36,290 bases of DNA, from NCBI RefSeq assembly GCF_011516885.1, contig NZ_WOTD01000022.1, forward strand, positions 1-36,290, in the 5' to 3' direction. Made by a program: the position numbers and the translations under genes. Shown one piece after another: positions 16,263 to 25,071 of the stretch. Origin of the DNA: Acetobacter lambici (GTDB taxonomy: Bacteria; Pseudomonadota; Alphaproteobacteria; Acetobacterales; Acetobacteraceae). The first letter of the stretch is position 1. Every line of letters starts with the position of its first letter. Under the pieces are notes generated by a model, which did no database searches, was not told where the DNA came from, and worked only from the letters and a program-made list of their open reading frames with translations.

Positions 16263-19118
16263 TTACAGGGCGTCATGCAGGGCGGAGGCCAGAGCCGCAA
16301 GCCCTTCCTTCAGATTGCCGCGGATATGTACGCGCAGGGCGCGGCGTTTGCGCTCGCTCAGCACGTCAAAATCACCACGGGCCTGTGCGGCCTTGACCAC
16401 GCCAAACGTGTAGCCGGTGCCGGGCACGGACAGGTCACGCGCGTTGTCTGCCGTAATCTGGAGAAAGACCCCCGTGTTGGGGCCACCCTTGTAAGCCTGC
16501 CCTGTGGAGTGGAGGAAGCGCGGACCAAAACCCGTGGATGTGGCAATGGTTTTGGCATCACGCACATGTAGGCGCATGTGCTGGAGCCATTCTGCCGTTT
16601 CGCGGTTACGTTCGATAAAGGCCAGCAGAGCCACGTAATCATTGGGTTTTACGCGGTCAAAATGCGCCTTGAGAATGGCAGAGGCACTTTCGGCCTTTAC
16701 GGCGGCAGCGTTGGCGGGGTCCGTAAAAAAGGCGAGAGGCCCAAATTCCGCAAACGGGGTCTGGGCGGGCAGGGCGCCGGTTCTGTCGTAAGCTTCGGTC
16801 AGCTTGCGGGTTTCGATCTTGGTGGATTCCACATCGGGCTGGTCAAACGGGTCAATGCCCAGAAAAGCGCCCGCAACGGCAGTGGCCACTTCCCAGCGGA
16901 AGAACTCCTGCGCAATCTGGCGTTTGTTGTGCAGGTTGATGGTAATGACCGGCTGGCCTGCCTCGATCAGGGTTGCAATGGCCTCATCCTGCTCATGCCG
17001 GTGTTCGGGGGCAAGGCGCAGGTAAACAAACAGGCGGTCATGGCCATAGCGGCTGGGGCCACCGAGTGTTTCGTTATCAACAGGGATAATGCCCTTGCCG
17101 TGCTTGCCTGTGGATTCCGCCACAAGCTGTTCCAGCCATGCGCCAAAATCGGCAATCTGCGGGGTGGAGATAATGCTCAGCTTGTCGCGCCCCTGAGCCG
17201 TGGCCGCAACGCCCATAAGGGCGCCAAGCTGCACGCCGGGGTTGAGTGCTGGCGGCACACTGGCATCGCACAGACGTACGCCGCGCAGGGCGTCCTCCAA
17301 AAACAGACGTACGGGCACGCCTGCCGCTGCGGCAGGCACCAGCCCGAAGTTGGAGAGAATGGAGTAGCGGCCCCCAATCTTTGGGTCTCCGGCAAAAACT
17401 TTCCAGAACCCTTCCTGCTTTGCCAGCGCTTCCAGCTTGGAGCCGGGGTCCGTAATGGCGACAAAATGCGAGCCCGCTTTTTCCTTGAGCGCACGTTTGG
17501 CCAGATCCTGAAAATAGGCCAGCATAATATTGGGCTCAAGCGTGCTGCCGGACTTGGATGCAACGATGAACAGCGTATGTGCCGGGTCTATCTTGCGTTC
17601 AAAGGCGGCAACCTGCTGGGGGTCCGTGCTGTCGAGCACATACAGGTGGCCAAAACCTTCGTGCTTGCCAAAGGTCATGGCCAGCACTTCTGGTCCCATA
17701 CTGGAGCCACCCATGCCCATGAGTAGAATCTGCTTGAAGCCGCGCGCCCGAACTTCGGCCTGAAAAGCCTCCAGTTCGGCCACATGGGCCAGCCGTTCAT
17801 CCACAACGCCCAGCCAGTTCACCCAGTCTGCTTCGGATTTGCCTGTCCATACGGAGGCGTCCTTGCGCCACAGGCGGCGGATGGTGCCCCCTTTGCGCCA
17901 TTCTTCCAGCCCTGCGTTCAGTGCGGTTTGCAGGTCGGCTGGCAGGCTGGTTTTCAGGGTGGTCAGCCTGTTGCCCATCAGGGCGATCTGCTTGCCCGCG
18001 ACCGAGCCAAGGAGTGCGTCAAACGCATCTTCAAATGCACGGACACCTTCATCGAGCAAGGTGGAGGTCACGCCGGTCAGGTCCAGACGAAGGCGCTCGG
18101 CGTCTTCCATGACCTTGCGGGCTTCGGCTACGCCCCGTGTCAGGCTCTCGCTGACCGTGCCGTGGTCACGGAAGGCATCCATGGTGGCGGGGGGCAGGGT
18201 GTTGACGGTTTGTGGGCCAATCAGTGTATCCACATACAGCACGTCACTGTAGGTTTTGTCCTTGGTGCCGGTGGAAGCCCATAGCAGGCGCTGGGTTTGC
18301 GCGCCTGCATCTTCCAGCGCTTTCCAGCGCGGGGTCTGCATAATTTCCTGCCAGTAGACATAGGCCATTTTTGCGTTGGCAATGGCCACTTTGCCGCGCA
18401 GGGCTTTAAGCTGCTCCGCATCCTTGTCCCCCGCCTGTATCCGGCGGTCTATGGCGGCGTCTATCTTGCCATCAATCCGGCTGACAAAGAACGATGCGAC
18501 CGAGGCTACGCGCGACAGGTTTCCCCCACGGGCCTTGAGGTCCTCCAGCCCGCTCAGCCACGCTTCCACCACATCCCGGTATGCCGAGAGTGAGAAGATA
18601 AGCGTGACGTTAACATTGATCCCCGCAGCAATGCTCTGGCGGATGGCCGGAATGCTCTGCGGTGTTGCGGGGATTTTGATCATCAGGTTGGGGGCGTTCA
18701 CATCCGCCCAGAGCCGTTTTGCCTCATGCGCCGTCCCGGCCTCATCGCGCGCAAGATAGGGCGAGACCTCGAGGCTTACAAAGCCATCCCGTCCTCTGGT
18801 CTGTTCGTAAACAGGAGCCAGCACACTGGCTGCGGCCTGAATATCGGTTACGGCAAGCCGTTCGTACAGAGCACCGGGGGAGAGTGTTTCGTGCGTCAGA
18901 ATATCACGCATCTGCGGGTCATATTCCGTGCCTTCGCCCATGGCTTTTTGGAATATGGCCGGGTTGGAGGTCACACCACGTATGTCGCCACTATGTACCA
19001 GTTTGCCCAGTGATCCGTCCTCCACAAAGGAGCGGCGGATAAAGTCCAGCCAGGGGGACTGATGGACCGTGGCCAGGGCCTGTAACGGGTTGCTGCCTGT
19101 GGGCACAGAGGCGGTCAT
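16263..19118 (-). CDS. tal-pgi: Bifunctional transaldolase/glucose-6-phosphate isomerase fusion
   Basis: A 951-residue fusion. Residues 1 to about 370 are a transaldolase: RGVTSNPAIFQKA (48-59) and the Schiff-base lysine K148 in LMIKIPAT. Residues from about 400 on are a glucose-6-phosphate isomerase of the SIS fold: MGGSSMGPE (469-477), SKSGSTLEPN (521-530) and a C-terminal RFLHSTGQAYKGGP. The enzyme thus links sedoheptulose-7-phosphate/erythrose-4-phosphate exchange with fructose-6-phosphate to glucose-6-phosphate conversion. Such fusions are known from acetic acid bacteria and some other groups. The ATG at 19118 has AAGGA about 10 bases upstream. It is 87 bases past tkt. Confidence 0.95.
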   Translation of the reverse strand: MTASVPTGSNPLQALATVHQSPWLDFIRRSFVEDGSLGKLVHSGDIRGVTSNPAIFQKAMGEGTEYDPQMRDILTHETLSPGALYERLAVTDIQAAASVLAPVYEQTRGRDGFVSLEVSPYLARDEAGTAHEAKRLWADVNAPNLMIKIPATPQSIPAIRQSIAAGINVNVTLIFSLSAYRDVVEAWLSGLEDLKARGGNLSRVASVASFFVSRIDGKIDAAIDRRIQAGDKDAEQLKALRGKVAIANAKMAYVYWQEIMQTPRWKALEDAGAQTQRLLWASTGTKDKTYSDVLYVDTLIGPQTVNTLPPATMDAFRDHGTVSESLTRGVAEARKVMEDAERLRLDLTGVTSTLLDEGVRAFEDAFDALLGSVAGKQIALMGNRLTTLKTSLPADLQTALNAGLEEWRKGGTIRRLWRKDASVWTGKSEADWVNWLGVVDERLAHVAELEAFQAEVRARGFKQILLMGMGGSSMGPEVLAMTFGKHEGFGHLYVLDSTDPQQVAAFERKIDPAHTLFIVASKSGSTLEPNIMLAYFQDLAKRALKEKAGSHFVAITDPGSKLEALAKQEGFWKVFAGDPKIGGRYSILSNFGLVPAAAAGVPVRLFLEDALRGVRLCDASVPPALNPGVQLGALMGVAATAQGRDKLSIISTPQIADFGAWLEQLVAESTGKHGKGIIPVDNETLGGPSRYGHDRLFVYLRLAPEHRHEQDEAIATLIEAGQPVITINLHNKRQIAQEFFRWEVATAVAGAFLGIDPFDQPDVESTKIETRKLTEAYDRTGALPAQTPFAEFGPLAFFTDPANAAAVKAESASAILKAHFDRVKPNDYVALLAFIERNRETAEWLQHMRLHVRDAKTIATSTGFGPRFLHSTGQAYKGGPNTGVFLQITADNARDLSVPGTGYTFGVVKAAQARGDFDVLSERKRRALRVHIRGNLKEGLAALASALHDAL

Positions 19119-19137
19119 ACGTGTATATCCTTATCCT

Positions 19138-19167
19138 GCCCGGCTTCTCGCAAGGAGCATGCCGGGC
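19138..19167. terminator. Hairpin between tkt and tal-pgi
   Basis: Seven-base arms 19138-19144 and 19161-19167 pair perfectly over a 16-base loop, just ahead of the tal-pgi ribosome binding site. There is no T-run in the direction of transcription, so it may tune the relative levels of tkt and tal-pgi messages rather than end transcription. Confidence 0.4.
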
Positions 19168-19205
19168 TTTATCCTGTAACCATTACGCCAGACTGGCTGT
19201 CTGGT

Positions 19206-21308
19206 TCAGCCCACCTGTTTGCGGGCGGCGTTTACAACGGCGTCCACGGTAAAGCCGAAGTGCTTGAGCAACTGGCTGGCCGGGCCAGACGCGCCAAAGC
19301 CGTTCATGGCAATAATGGCACCCGTGGGGCCAGCGTAACGGTCCCATCCAATGGGGGAGCCGGCTTCTACCACCACGCGCCCCGTTACGGTGGAGGGTAG
19401 AACGCTTTCGCGGTAAGATTGTGGCTGCGCTTCAAACAGTTCCCAACTCGGCATGGATATCACGCGGGCGGGCACGCCCTCAGCACTCAGGGTTTCATAC
19501 GCTTCGACCGCGAGCGAGAGTTCACTGCCTGTTGCGATCAGAATAACCTTTGGGGTCTGTTCGCTGCTGGCCAGCACGTAAGCACCTTTTATCAGGCCAG
19601 AGGCAGGTGCGTAGCGCGTGCGGTCCAGCGTGGGCAGGTTCTGCCTGCTCAGGGCCAGCGCGGCGGGGCCGGAGCGGTTGGCTATCAGGTAGCGCCATGC
19701 TTCGGCCACTTCGTTGGCGTCGGCCGGGCGCAGGGTGGTCAGGCCGGGGGTTGCACGCAACTGCACCAGTTGTTCAATGGGCTGGTGGGTTGGCCCGTCT
19801 TCCCCCACACCAATGGAATCATGGGTGAAGATATAGGTTACGGGCAGCCCCATAAGGGCGGACAGGCGGATAGGGGCCTTCATGTAATCCGAGAAGATCA
19901 GGAACCCCGCACCGTAAGGGCGCAGACCATACAGGGCCATGCCGTTTACAATGGCCCCCATGGCGTGTTCGCGCACACCAAAGTGGAAGTTACGGCCAGC
20001 ATAGCTGCCACCCCACTGTGCGGGCTGAAAACTGTCCTGCCCTTTGAGGAGTGTTTTGGTCGAAGGCGCCAGATCGGCCGAGCCACCAAGGAGCCACGGC
20101 AGGCGGCCTGCAACGGCGTTCAGCACCTCGCCAGAGCTTGCGCGTGAGGCAATGCCCTTGGCGTCCGCCGGGTAGAGCGGGATGTCCGCATCCCAACCTT
20201 CGGGCAGGGAACCGCTGAAAATCGCGTCCAGCTCGCCCGCTTCACGCGGGTGGGCGGTGCGGTAGTCCGCAAACAGTTTTTCCCATGCCGTGCGGGCTGC
20301 GGCTCCACGTGCGCCAAGACCTGCGCGCATGTGCGGCAGAACCGCGTCTGGCACGGCAAAGCTGCTGTCTTCTGGCCAATGGAGGAACTTTTTGGTCTCA
20401 CGCACTTCTTCAGCGCCCAGCGGCTCGCCATGGGCGGAAGCCTTGCCCGCCTTGTGCGGCGCACCCCATGCAATAACGGAATGTGCGATGATCAGGGTTG
20501 GCTTGCTGGTCTGGGCCTTGGACTGGGCCAGCAGGTCCAGAAAGGCAGATGTGTCGTTGGCGTCCTTGAGTTCGAGCACCTGCCAGCCATAGGCGGCAAA
20601 GCGTTCGGCCACGTTTTCGGTGAATGCGACTTCGGTCGAGCCCTCAATGGAGATCCGGTTGGAATCGTAGATCCATGTCAGGTTGCCCAGTTCAAGATGT
20701 GCCGCGAGCGATGCAGCCTCGCTGGACACGCCTTCCATCATGTCGCCATCTCCACACAGTGTGTACACGTGGTGGTCGAACAGCGTAAAGCCGGGCTTGT
20801 TGTAGCACGCGGCCAGCCATTTTTCGGCAATGGCCATGCCAACCGAGTTGCCGCAGCCCGCACCGAGCGGGCCTGTTGTGGTTTCCACCCCCGTGGTGTG
20901 GCCATATTCGGGGTGACCGGGAGTTTTGGAGCCAAACTGGCGGAACTGCTTGAGGTCTTCCACACTCAGGGCCGGGGCGTCCGTTACCTTGCCGTCCGTC
21001 ACCTGGCGGATGCCTGCAACATGGATCAGCGCGTACAGCAGCATGGAGGCATGGCCAATGGACAGCACAAAGCGGTCACGGTTGGGCCAGAGCGGTGCCG
21101 TGGGGTCGTAGTTCAGGGTGTTCTGCCATAGGGTATAGGCAATGGGGGCCATGGACATGGCGGCACCCGGGTGGCCGGAATTGGCGTTCTGCACGGCATC
21201 CATCACCAGTGTGCGAATGGTGTTGATGCACAGTGTATCCGGGTTGTTCACGCTACCGGCTTCTGCTCCGGCTGGTGCACGAAGGGGGGTAGAAAAAGAA
21301 ACGCGCAT
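19206..21308 (-). CDS. tkt: Transketolase
   Basis: A 700-residue thiamine-diphosphate enzyme moving two-carbon units between sugar phosphates. Visible motifs are the N-terminal SGHPGAA (44-50), the cofactor-binding GDGDMMEG followed by the YDSNRIS segment, HGEPLG, and the pyrimidine-domain THDSIGVGEDGPTHQPIEQL. The frame opens at 21410, but the ATG at 21308 with GGAGG upstream gives a normal family N-terminus. It is the first gene of the minus-strand pentose-phosphate operon, so the upstream region (21309-21659) should hold the operon promoter. Confidence 0.95.
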   Translation of the reverse strand: MRVSFSTPLRAPAGAEAGSVNNPDTLCINTIRTLVMDAVQNANSGHPGAAMSMAPIAYTLWQNTLNYDPTAPLWPNRDRFVLSIGHASMLLYALIHVAGIRQVTDGKVTDAPALSVEDLKQFRQFGSKTPGHPEYGHTTGVETTTGPLGAGCGNSVGMAIAEKWLAACYNKPGFTLFDHHVYTLCGDGDMMEGVSSEAASLAAHLELGNLTWIYDSNRISIEGSTEVAFTENVAERFAAYGWQVLELKDANDTSAFLDLLAQSKAQTSKPTLIIAHSVIAWGAPHKAGKASAHGEPLGAEEVRETKKFLHWPEDSSFAVPDAVLPHMRAGLGARGAAARTAWEKLFADYRTAHPREAGELDAIFSGSLPEGWDADIPLYPADAKGIASRASSGEVLNAVAGRLPWLLGGSADLAPSTKTLLKGQDSFQPAQWGGSYAGRNFHFGVREHAMGAIVNGMALYGLRPYGAGFLIFSDYMKAPIRLSALMGLPVTYIFTHDSIGVGEDGPTHQPIEQLVQLRATPGLTTLRPADANEVAEAWRYLIANRSGPAALALSRQNLPTLDRTRYAPASGLIKGAYVLASSEQTPKVILIATGSELSLAVEAYETLSAEGVPARVISMPSWELFEAQPQSYRESVLPSTVTGRVVVEAGSPIGWDRYAGPTGAIIAMNGFGASGPASQLLKHFGFTVDAVVNAARKQVG

Positions 21309-21659
21309 AGCGGGCCTGTCCTCCAGCTGGGCTTTAGTGCCAAAGCCCGCAAATATAGGGTCGGGGCCTGCGCATGAGGCCCCATAAAAGAAGTTTTTGC
21401 ACAATTCCACGGTTCTGCATTTTTCGGCAAGAGACGAGCTTGCCCAAAGCGGAACCCTTGCGGAGTTATCCAGTTCAACCCATTATATCAAAAGAGTTGT
21501 TGTTCTGCCATGTTCACCCGCCCGGCATATGCCAACAAGTTGCTTTGCGGCGTGTGGGCGATGTGGCAAAATGAAACGATCACGCAACCAGACAAGATGT
21601 TCAGCACGGGGCAGGGGTCTGCCCCTTACAGGATAAACCGTTTTTTCCGGAGGTCAGCC
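21309..21659. promoter_or_regulatory. Divergent promoter region between tkt and the ankyrin gene
   Basis: A 351-base gene-free stretch between divergent genes. On the minus strand there is an exact TATAAT at 21482-21487 but no good -35 at the usual distance, and the leader to tkt would be about 170 bases. On the plus strand TTGCGG (21460-21465) and CATTAT (21481-21486 region) are about 17 bases apart, so the two candidate promoters overlap back to back. The upstream part of the open frame toward the ankyrin gene shows no protein family. Confidence 0.35.
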
Positions 21660-22232
21660 ATGACAGAAGAGTCTACCCGGGCACAGTCCGAGCAGGCCCC
21701 CGCCAATCCGGCAGCCGGAGAAGGCGGGCAGGCATTTACGCGTGAGCAGGTGGAAGCCCTGTTCATTAACGCTGCCAGAGAAGGGGATGCGGACCTGCTG
21801 GCCCGTTTTCTGGAAGCGGGGATGAACCCGAACCAGAGAATGGAAAAAGGCTACACCCCCCTTATTCTGGCCGCCTATAATGGGCATAGGGATGCGGTGC
21901 GGGTGCTGCTTGACCGTGGTGCTGATGCCAATCTGAAGGATGAAAAAGGCTCCACCGCCCTGTCTGGCGTGGCTTTTAAAGGGGATGTCGCTTTGGCGAA
22001 CATGCTGCTTGAAGCCGGAGCCGAGGTGGATGCCGCCAACGCTGTTGGTCGCACCCCACTTATGTTCGCGGTCATGTTCGGGCGGGACGATGTGGCCCGT
22101 GTGCTGCTTGCAGCGGGAGCCAATGTGCTGCTTCGTGATGGCGAGGGCCTGAACGCGCTTGATCTGGCGCAAAGGCAGGGGAATGGCGCGCTCTTGCTGG
22201 ATTTGAAAAAAGCGGTAGGCGTGTCTGCCTGA
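21660..22232 (+). CDS. Ankyrin repeat protein
   Basis: A 190-residue protein. After a hydrophilic lead of about 30 residues come roughly five ankyrin repeats (about 33-62, 64-95, 97-128, 130-161 and 163-185). The typical TPLILAAYNGH, VRVLLDRGADANLKD and TPLMFAVMFGRDDVARVLLAAGA patterns are seen. Ankyrin stacks bind other proteins; no catalytic domain is present and the partner is unknown. There is no signal peptide, so it is probably cytoplasmic. The strong GGAGG 8 bases before the ATG at 21660 fixes the start. It is divergent from tkt and upstream of hisC. Confidence 0.92.
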   Translation: MTEESTRAQSEQAPANPAAGEGGQAFTREQVEALFINAAREGDADLLARFLEAGMNPNQRMEKGYTPLILAAYNGHRDAVRVLLDRGADANLKDEKGSTALSGVAFKGDVALANMLLEAGAEVDAANAVGRTPLMFAVMFGRDDVARVLLAAGANVLLRDGEGLNALDLAQRQGNGALLLDLKKAVGVSA

Positions 22233-22299
22233 CGCTGCCTCAGGCCCGACCGTAAGGTTGCGCTTTGCCTGCTCTTTTTTACTGAGCCTTTTTTGAGCA

Positions 22300-22321
22300 A
22301 CGGCCTGCCAGCGCAGGCCGT
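22300..22321. terminator. Hairpin ahead of hisC
   Basis: Nine-base arms 22300-22308 and 22313-22321 pair perfectly around a 4-base loop between the ankyrin gene and hisC. It is not followed by a T-run. It could end the ankyrin transcript with Rho or act in the hisC leader, where it lies 27 bases ahead of the start codon. Confidence 0.45.
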
Positions 22322-22348
22322 TCAACTTATGTGCATGGAATGATCGGA

Positions 22349-23416
22349 ATGAGCCGCTTCTGGAGTCCTCTTGTTCACACCCTCACGCCTTATGTGCCGG
22401 GTGAGCAGCCAAAAATTGCCAATCTGATCAAGCTCAATACGAATGAGTCGCCCTATGGCCCATCCCCTCATGCGCTGGACGCCATAAAAGCCGCTACGAA
22501 TGACAGCATGCGCCTGTACCCCGACCCCGAGGCGCTGGCCCTGCGTACCGCGCTGGGCCAGCGCGTGGGTCTGGGCGCGGACCATGTGTTTGTGGGTAAC
22601 GGCTCGGACGAGGTGCTGGCCCACGCTTTTCAAGCCCTGTTCGCTCATGGGGAGCCGCTGCTGTTCCCCGATATCAGCTATAGTTTTTACAAGGTTTACT
22701 GCGGGTTGTACAAACTGCCCTACCGTATGGTGCCCCTGAGTGCGGACATGCGCATGGTGGTGGAGGACTATACAGGCCCGTGCAGTGGTGTGGTTATTGC
22801 CAACCCCAATGCGCCAACGGGTATTGCGCTGGGGCTGGACGCCATTCGCAAGCTGCTGGACATGCACCCCGACCGGGTGGTGTTGGTGGATGAAGCCTAT
22901 GTGGATTTTGGCGCGCAAAGTGCGGTGGAACTGGTCCGGGATTACCCCAACCTGCTGGTCGTGCAGACTTTTTCCAAATCCCGCGCACTGGCGGGAGCAC
23001 GGGTGGGCTTTGCCTTCGGTCAGCCTGACCTGATTGAGGCTCTGGTGCGGGTCAAGGACAGCTTTAACTCCTACCCATTGGACCGTCTGGCGCAGGCGGG
23101 GGCTTTGGCATCGGTGGAGGATGAGGCATGGTTTACCCAGAGCGTGCAGCGGGTTATGGCCAGCCGTGCCATGTTGAGCGAGGGGCTGCGTGAGCTTGGT
23201 TTTGAAGTCTTGCCGTCCATGGCAAACTTTGTTTACACTCGCCATCCCGATCGTGATGCAGGAGAACTCGCAGCGCAGTTGAGAGCCCGGGCCATTCTTG
23301 TCCGGCACCTTAAGGGTGAACGCACAATGGCGTGGTTGCGCATTACGGTTGGAACGCAGGAGCAGTGTCAGGCCTTGCTTGATGTTTTGCGCGACAGTGT
23401 TCTTCGCAATTCGTAA
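22349..23416 (+). CDS. hisC: Histidinol-phosphate aminotransferase
   Basis: A 355-residue fold-type I PLP aminotransferase converting imidazole-acetol phosphate to histidinol phosphate in histidine synthesis. Visible marks are the N-terminal [15 protein letters not shown], the GNGSDEVL motif, [16 protein letters not shown] and the PLP lysine in [15 protein letters not shown]. Some family members also act on phenylalanine or tyrosine precursors. No other his gene is nearby, so it is a stand-alone copy. The start is uncertain among GTG 22331, ATG 22340 and ATG 22349; the last gives MSRFWSP and has GGA 9 bases upstream. Confidence 0.93.
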   Translation: MSRFWSPLVHTLTPYVPGEQPKIANLIKLNTNESPYGPSPHALDAIKAATNDSMRLYPDPEALALRTALGQRVGLGADHVFVGNGSDEVLAHAFQALFAHGEPLLFPDISYSFYKVYCGLYKLPYRMVPLSADMRMVVEDYTGPCSGVVIANPNAPTGIALGLDAIRKLLDMHPDRVVLVDEAYVDFGAQSAVELVRDYPNLLVVQTFSKSRALAGARVGFAFGQPDLIEALVRVKDSFNSYPLDRLAQAGALASVEDEAWFTQSVQRVMASRAMLSEGLRELGFEVLPSMANFVYTRHPDRDAGELAAQLRARAILVRHLKGERTMAWLRITVGTQEQCQALLDVLRDSVLRNS

Positions 23417-23525
23417 AAACTGACTGGTCATTTGTCCAGCCGTTACGCCTCTGGTCGGGCCTGTACGGCGCAGTATGCGCGGCAGGTGCTGCAAGGCGGC
23501 TAGGTATTAAATTTTTAAGACATAA

Positions 23526-23552
23526 ACCGTGCCGCACACCCCGCCGCACGGT
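23526..23552. terminator. Hairpin after hisC, in the leader of the small ORF
   Basis: Seven-base arms 23526-23532 and 23546-23552 pair perfectly with a 13-base loop. It lies about 110 bases past hisC and 12 bases ahead of the ribosome binding site of the next ORF. A short T-containing stretch follows. It may be a weak hisC terminator or a leader structure. Confidence 0.35.
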
Positions 23553-23576
23553 CTTGATTTGATGGAGGGTCTGTTC

Positions 23577-23852
23577 ATGCGCGCTTTTCGCGGCCAGATG
23601 TCTGATAACCAGCCAATCCGGCGCTCCCTGCCGGAAAAACAGAAGCAGCTGCGTGACCTGAAGGAAACGCTGGCTGCCATGAAGTCCCACACATCTCCAG
23701 CACTCAAGGAGAGTGTGCGTAAACGCATTGCCCAGCTTGAAGCCGAGCTGACAGCGGCGCCCGTTCTTAAATCCAACCGCCCCAGTGGTGCCGCCCGGCC
23801 CAAACAGGAGCGGGGGAATGCTCCGCGCCGTCCAACAATACGGTCTCTTTAA
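23577..23852 (+). CDS. Small hydrophilic coiled-coil protein, hypothetical
   Basis: A 91-residue protein, not recognised. The middle (about 20-60) is rich in Leu, Lys and Glu, with heptad-like spacing in KQKQLRDLKETLAAM and RKRIAQLEAELTA, so a short coiled coil is likely. The C-terminus is basic, Pro/Arg-rich and probably disordered. GGAGG lies 8 bases before the ATG at 23577, which favours it over the upstream start at 23529. A clear terminator follows. It may be a small adaptor or nucleic-acid-associated protein; this is a guess. Confidence 0.65.
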   Translation: MRAFRGQMSDNQPIRRSLPEKQKQLRDLKETLAAMKSHTSPALKESVRKRIAQLEAELTAAPVLKSNRPSGAARPKQERGNAPRRPTIRSL

Positions 23853-23864
23853 ATAATGGCATGG

Positions 23865-23897
23865 AAAGGGGAGGGGTGGTTGACCTCTCCCCTTTTT
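23865..23897 (+). terminator. Rho-independent terminator
   Basis: Arms 23865-23873 and 23887-23895 form nine perfect pairs over a 13-base loop and run straight into a T stretch (23893-23897), 12 bases past the small coiled-coil gene. Confidence 0.85.
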
Positions 23898-23940
23898 GTG
23901 TGGCTTGTGCGTGTTGTAGCGTTTTTTGGCGTCATCATTG

Positions 23941-23963
23941 CCGCAGAATCAGGTGTTCTGCGG
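23941..23963. promoter_or_regulatory. Dyad upstream of the CorA-like gene
   Basis: CCGCAGAA (23941-23948) and TTCTGCGG (23956-23963) form an 8-base perfect dyad with a 7-base spacer. It is followed directly by TATATT (23964-23969), which could be a -10 box. This is a plausible operator; the regulator is unknown. It could instead be a leader hairpin if transcription starts earlier. Confidence 0.4.
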
Positions 23964-24012
23964 TATATTGGAAAAACCCCCATAACAGATTAGCAGAGCA
24001 GGGAGATCGGAA

Positions 24013-25071
24013 TTGGCTGGAACCACCTTGTCTCAACTGACGGATCTGCTTTCTGAAGGGGGAACCCTGCTGCGTGATGGTCTGGTCTGGGCCATTTACT
24101 GCCGCCCCGGTCAGGAGCCGCAGGAGCTTGAGCGCGATGTGGTCGTTCACCGCCTGACAACCGGGAACTTCCCCCCCGAGTTTGCCGAGGGCGAAGGCTG
24201 GGCGTGGTTTCATTTTGATATTGTCCACACCATGTCGCGCCATCAGATCGAGACCATTCCCTCCTTGCCAGAGGAAGTGCGGCAGGTTCTGACCAACCTT
24301 GAACGCAGCACCCGTCTGGAAAGCGAGGAGGATATTGTTTTTGGCGCGCTCCCCGCGTTTGATGACACCTCCACCGATGATGACCGCAATGTCAGTACAT
24401 GGCGCTTTGCCCTTGAGCCTGACCTGTTGCTAACAACCCGCCGCCACCCCATTCCAGCCCTTGGGGTGGTGTTCCACGAGCTCAAGCGTGGTCTGGTGCC
24501 CCGCTCCCCCGCCAAGGTGGTGGACCGTGCCCTGCTGGAATTTGCCGATACGCTGCGGCGTGACTTTGCCCGACTGGACGACCAGCTTGATCGGGCGGAA
24601 GACGTGCTGCTGATGCTTGACCGCGATACGGATCTGGGCCGCATGAGCGGTCTGCTGGGTATGGTGCGCCGCCGTTCCACTGAACTGCGGCGGGTTCTGG
24701 CCCCCGTGGACCGTATTTTCCGTGATGAGGAACTGGAACTGCCAGAATGGGCGGAAGATGACCTGAAAGACCGCTCGCACCGGCAGGTTCATGCGGCACT
24801 CGATGACCTTCTTGCTCTTCAGGATCGTGCGCGCTCCTTACAGGATGAACTGACCTCCAATCAGGCGGAAGAAACCAACCGACGGCTGTATATTCTGACC
24901 GTGGGTACCATTCTCATGCTCCCCGCAACGCTGGTAACCGGCTTTTTTGGCATGAATACCGGTGGCATGTTCCTGACCAATGGTACGTGGGGCACGGTTG
25001 ATGCGGGTGGTCTGTGTTTTCTCATCATGATGGGTACATGGTTTTTGCTCAAACTGATCCGCTTTTTGTAA
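24013..25071 (+). CDS. CorA/ZntB-family divalent cation transporter
   Basis: A 352-residue membrane protein. A long cytoplasmic domain (about 1-285) with extended helices (FADTLRRDFARLDDQLDRAEDVLLMLDRD) precedes two C-terminal membrane helices. The first ends in the family signature GMN (about 312-314, GFFGMNTGG). The family moves Mg2+, or Zn2+ in the ZntB branch; the N-terminal GLVWAIYCRPG resembles ZntB more than classical CorA, so Zn2+ efflux or uptake is possible. The start is TTG at 24013 with GGGAGA about 8 bases upstream. It follows a terminator and has its own candidate promoter. Confidence 0.88.
   Translation: MAGTTLSQLTDLLSEGGTLLRDGLVWAIYCRPGQEPQELERDVVVHRLTTGNFPPEFAEGEGWAWFHFDIVHTMSRHQIETIPSLPEEVRQVLTNLERSTRLESEEDIVFGALPAFDDTSTDDDRNVSTWRFALEPDLLLTTRRHPIPALGVVFHELKRGLVPRSPAKVVDRALLEFADTLRRDFARLDDQLDRAEDVLLMLDRDTDLGRMSGLLGMVRRRSTELRRVLAPVDRIFRDEELELPEWAEDDLKDRSHRQVHAALDDLLALQDRARSLQDELTSNQAEETNRRLYILTVGTILMLPATLVTGFFGMNTGGMFLTNGTWGTVDAGGLCFLIMMGTWFLLKLIRFL

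Noticed and set aside
16578-17726. Plus-strand frame inside tal-pgi
   Set aside because: Antisense shadow caused by GC-rich third positions.
22322-23494. Minus-strand frame across hisC
   Set aside because: Antisense to hisC, no recognisable domain.
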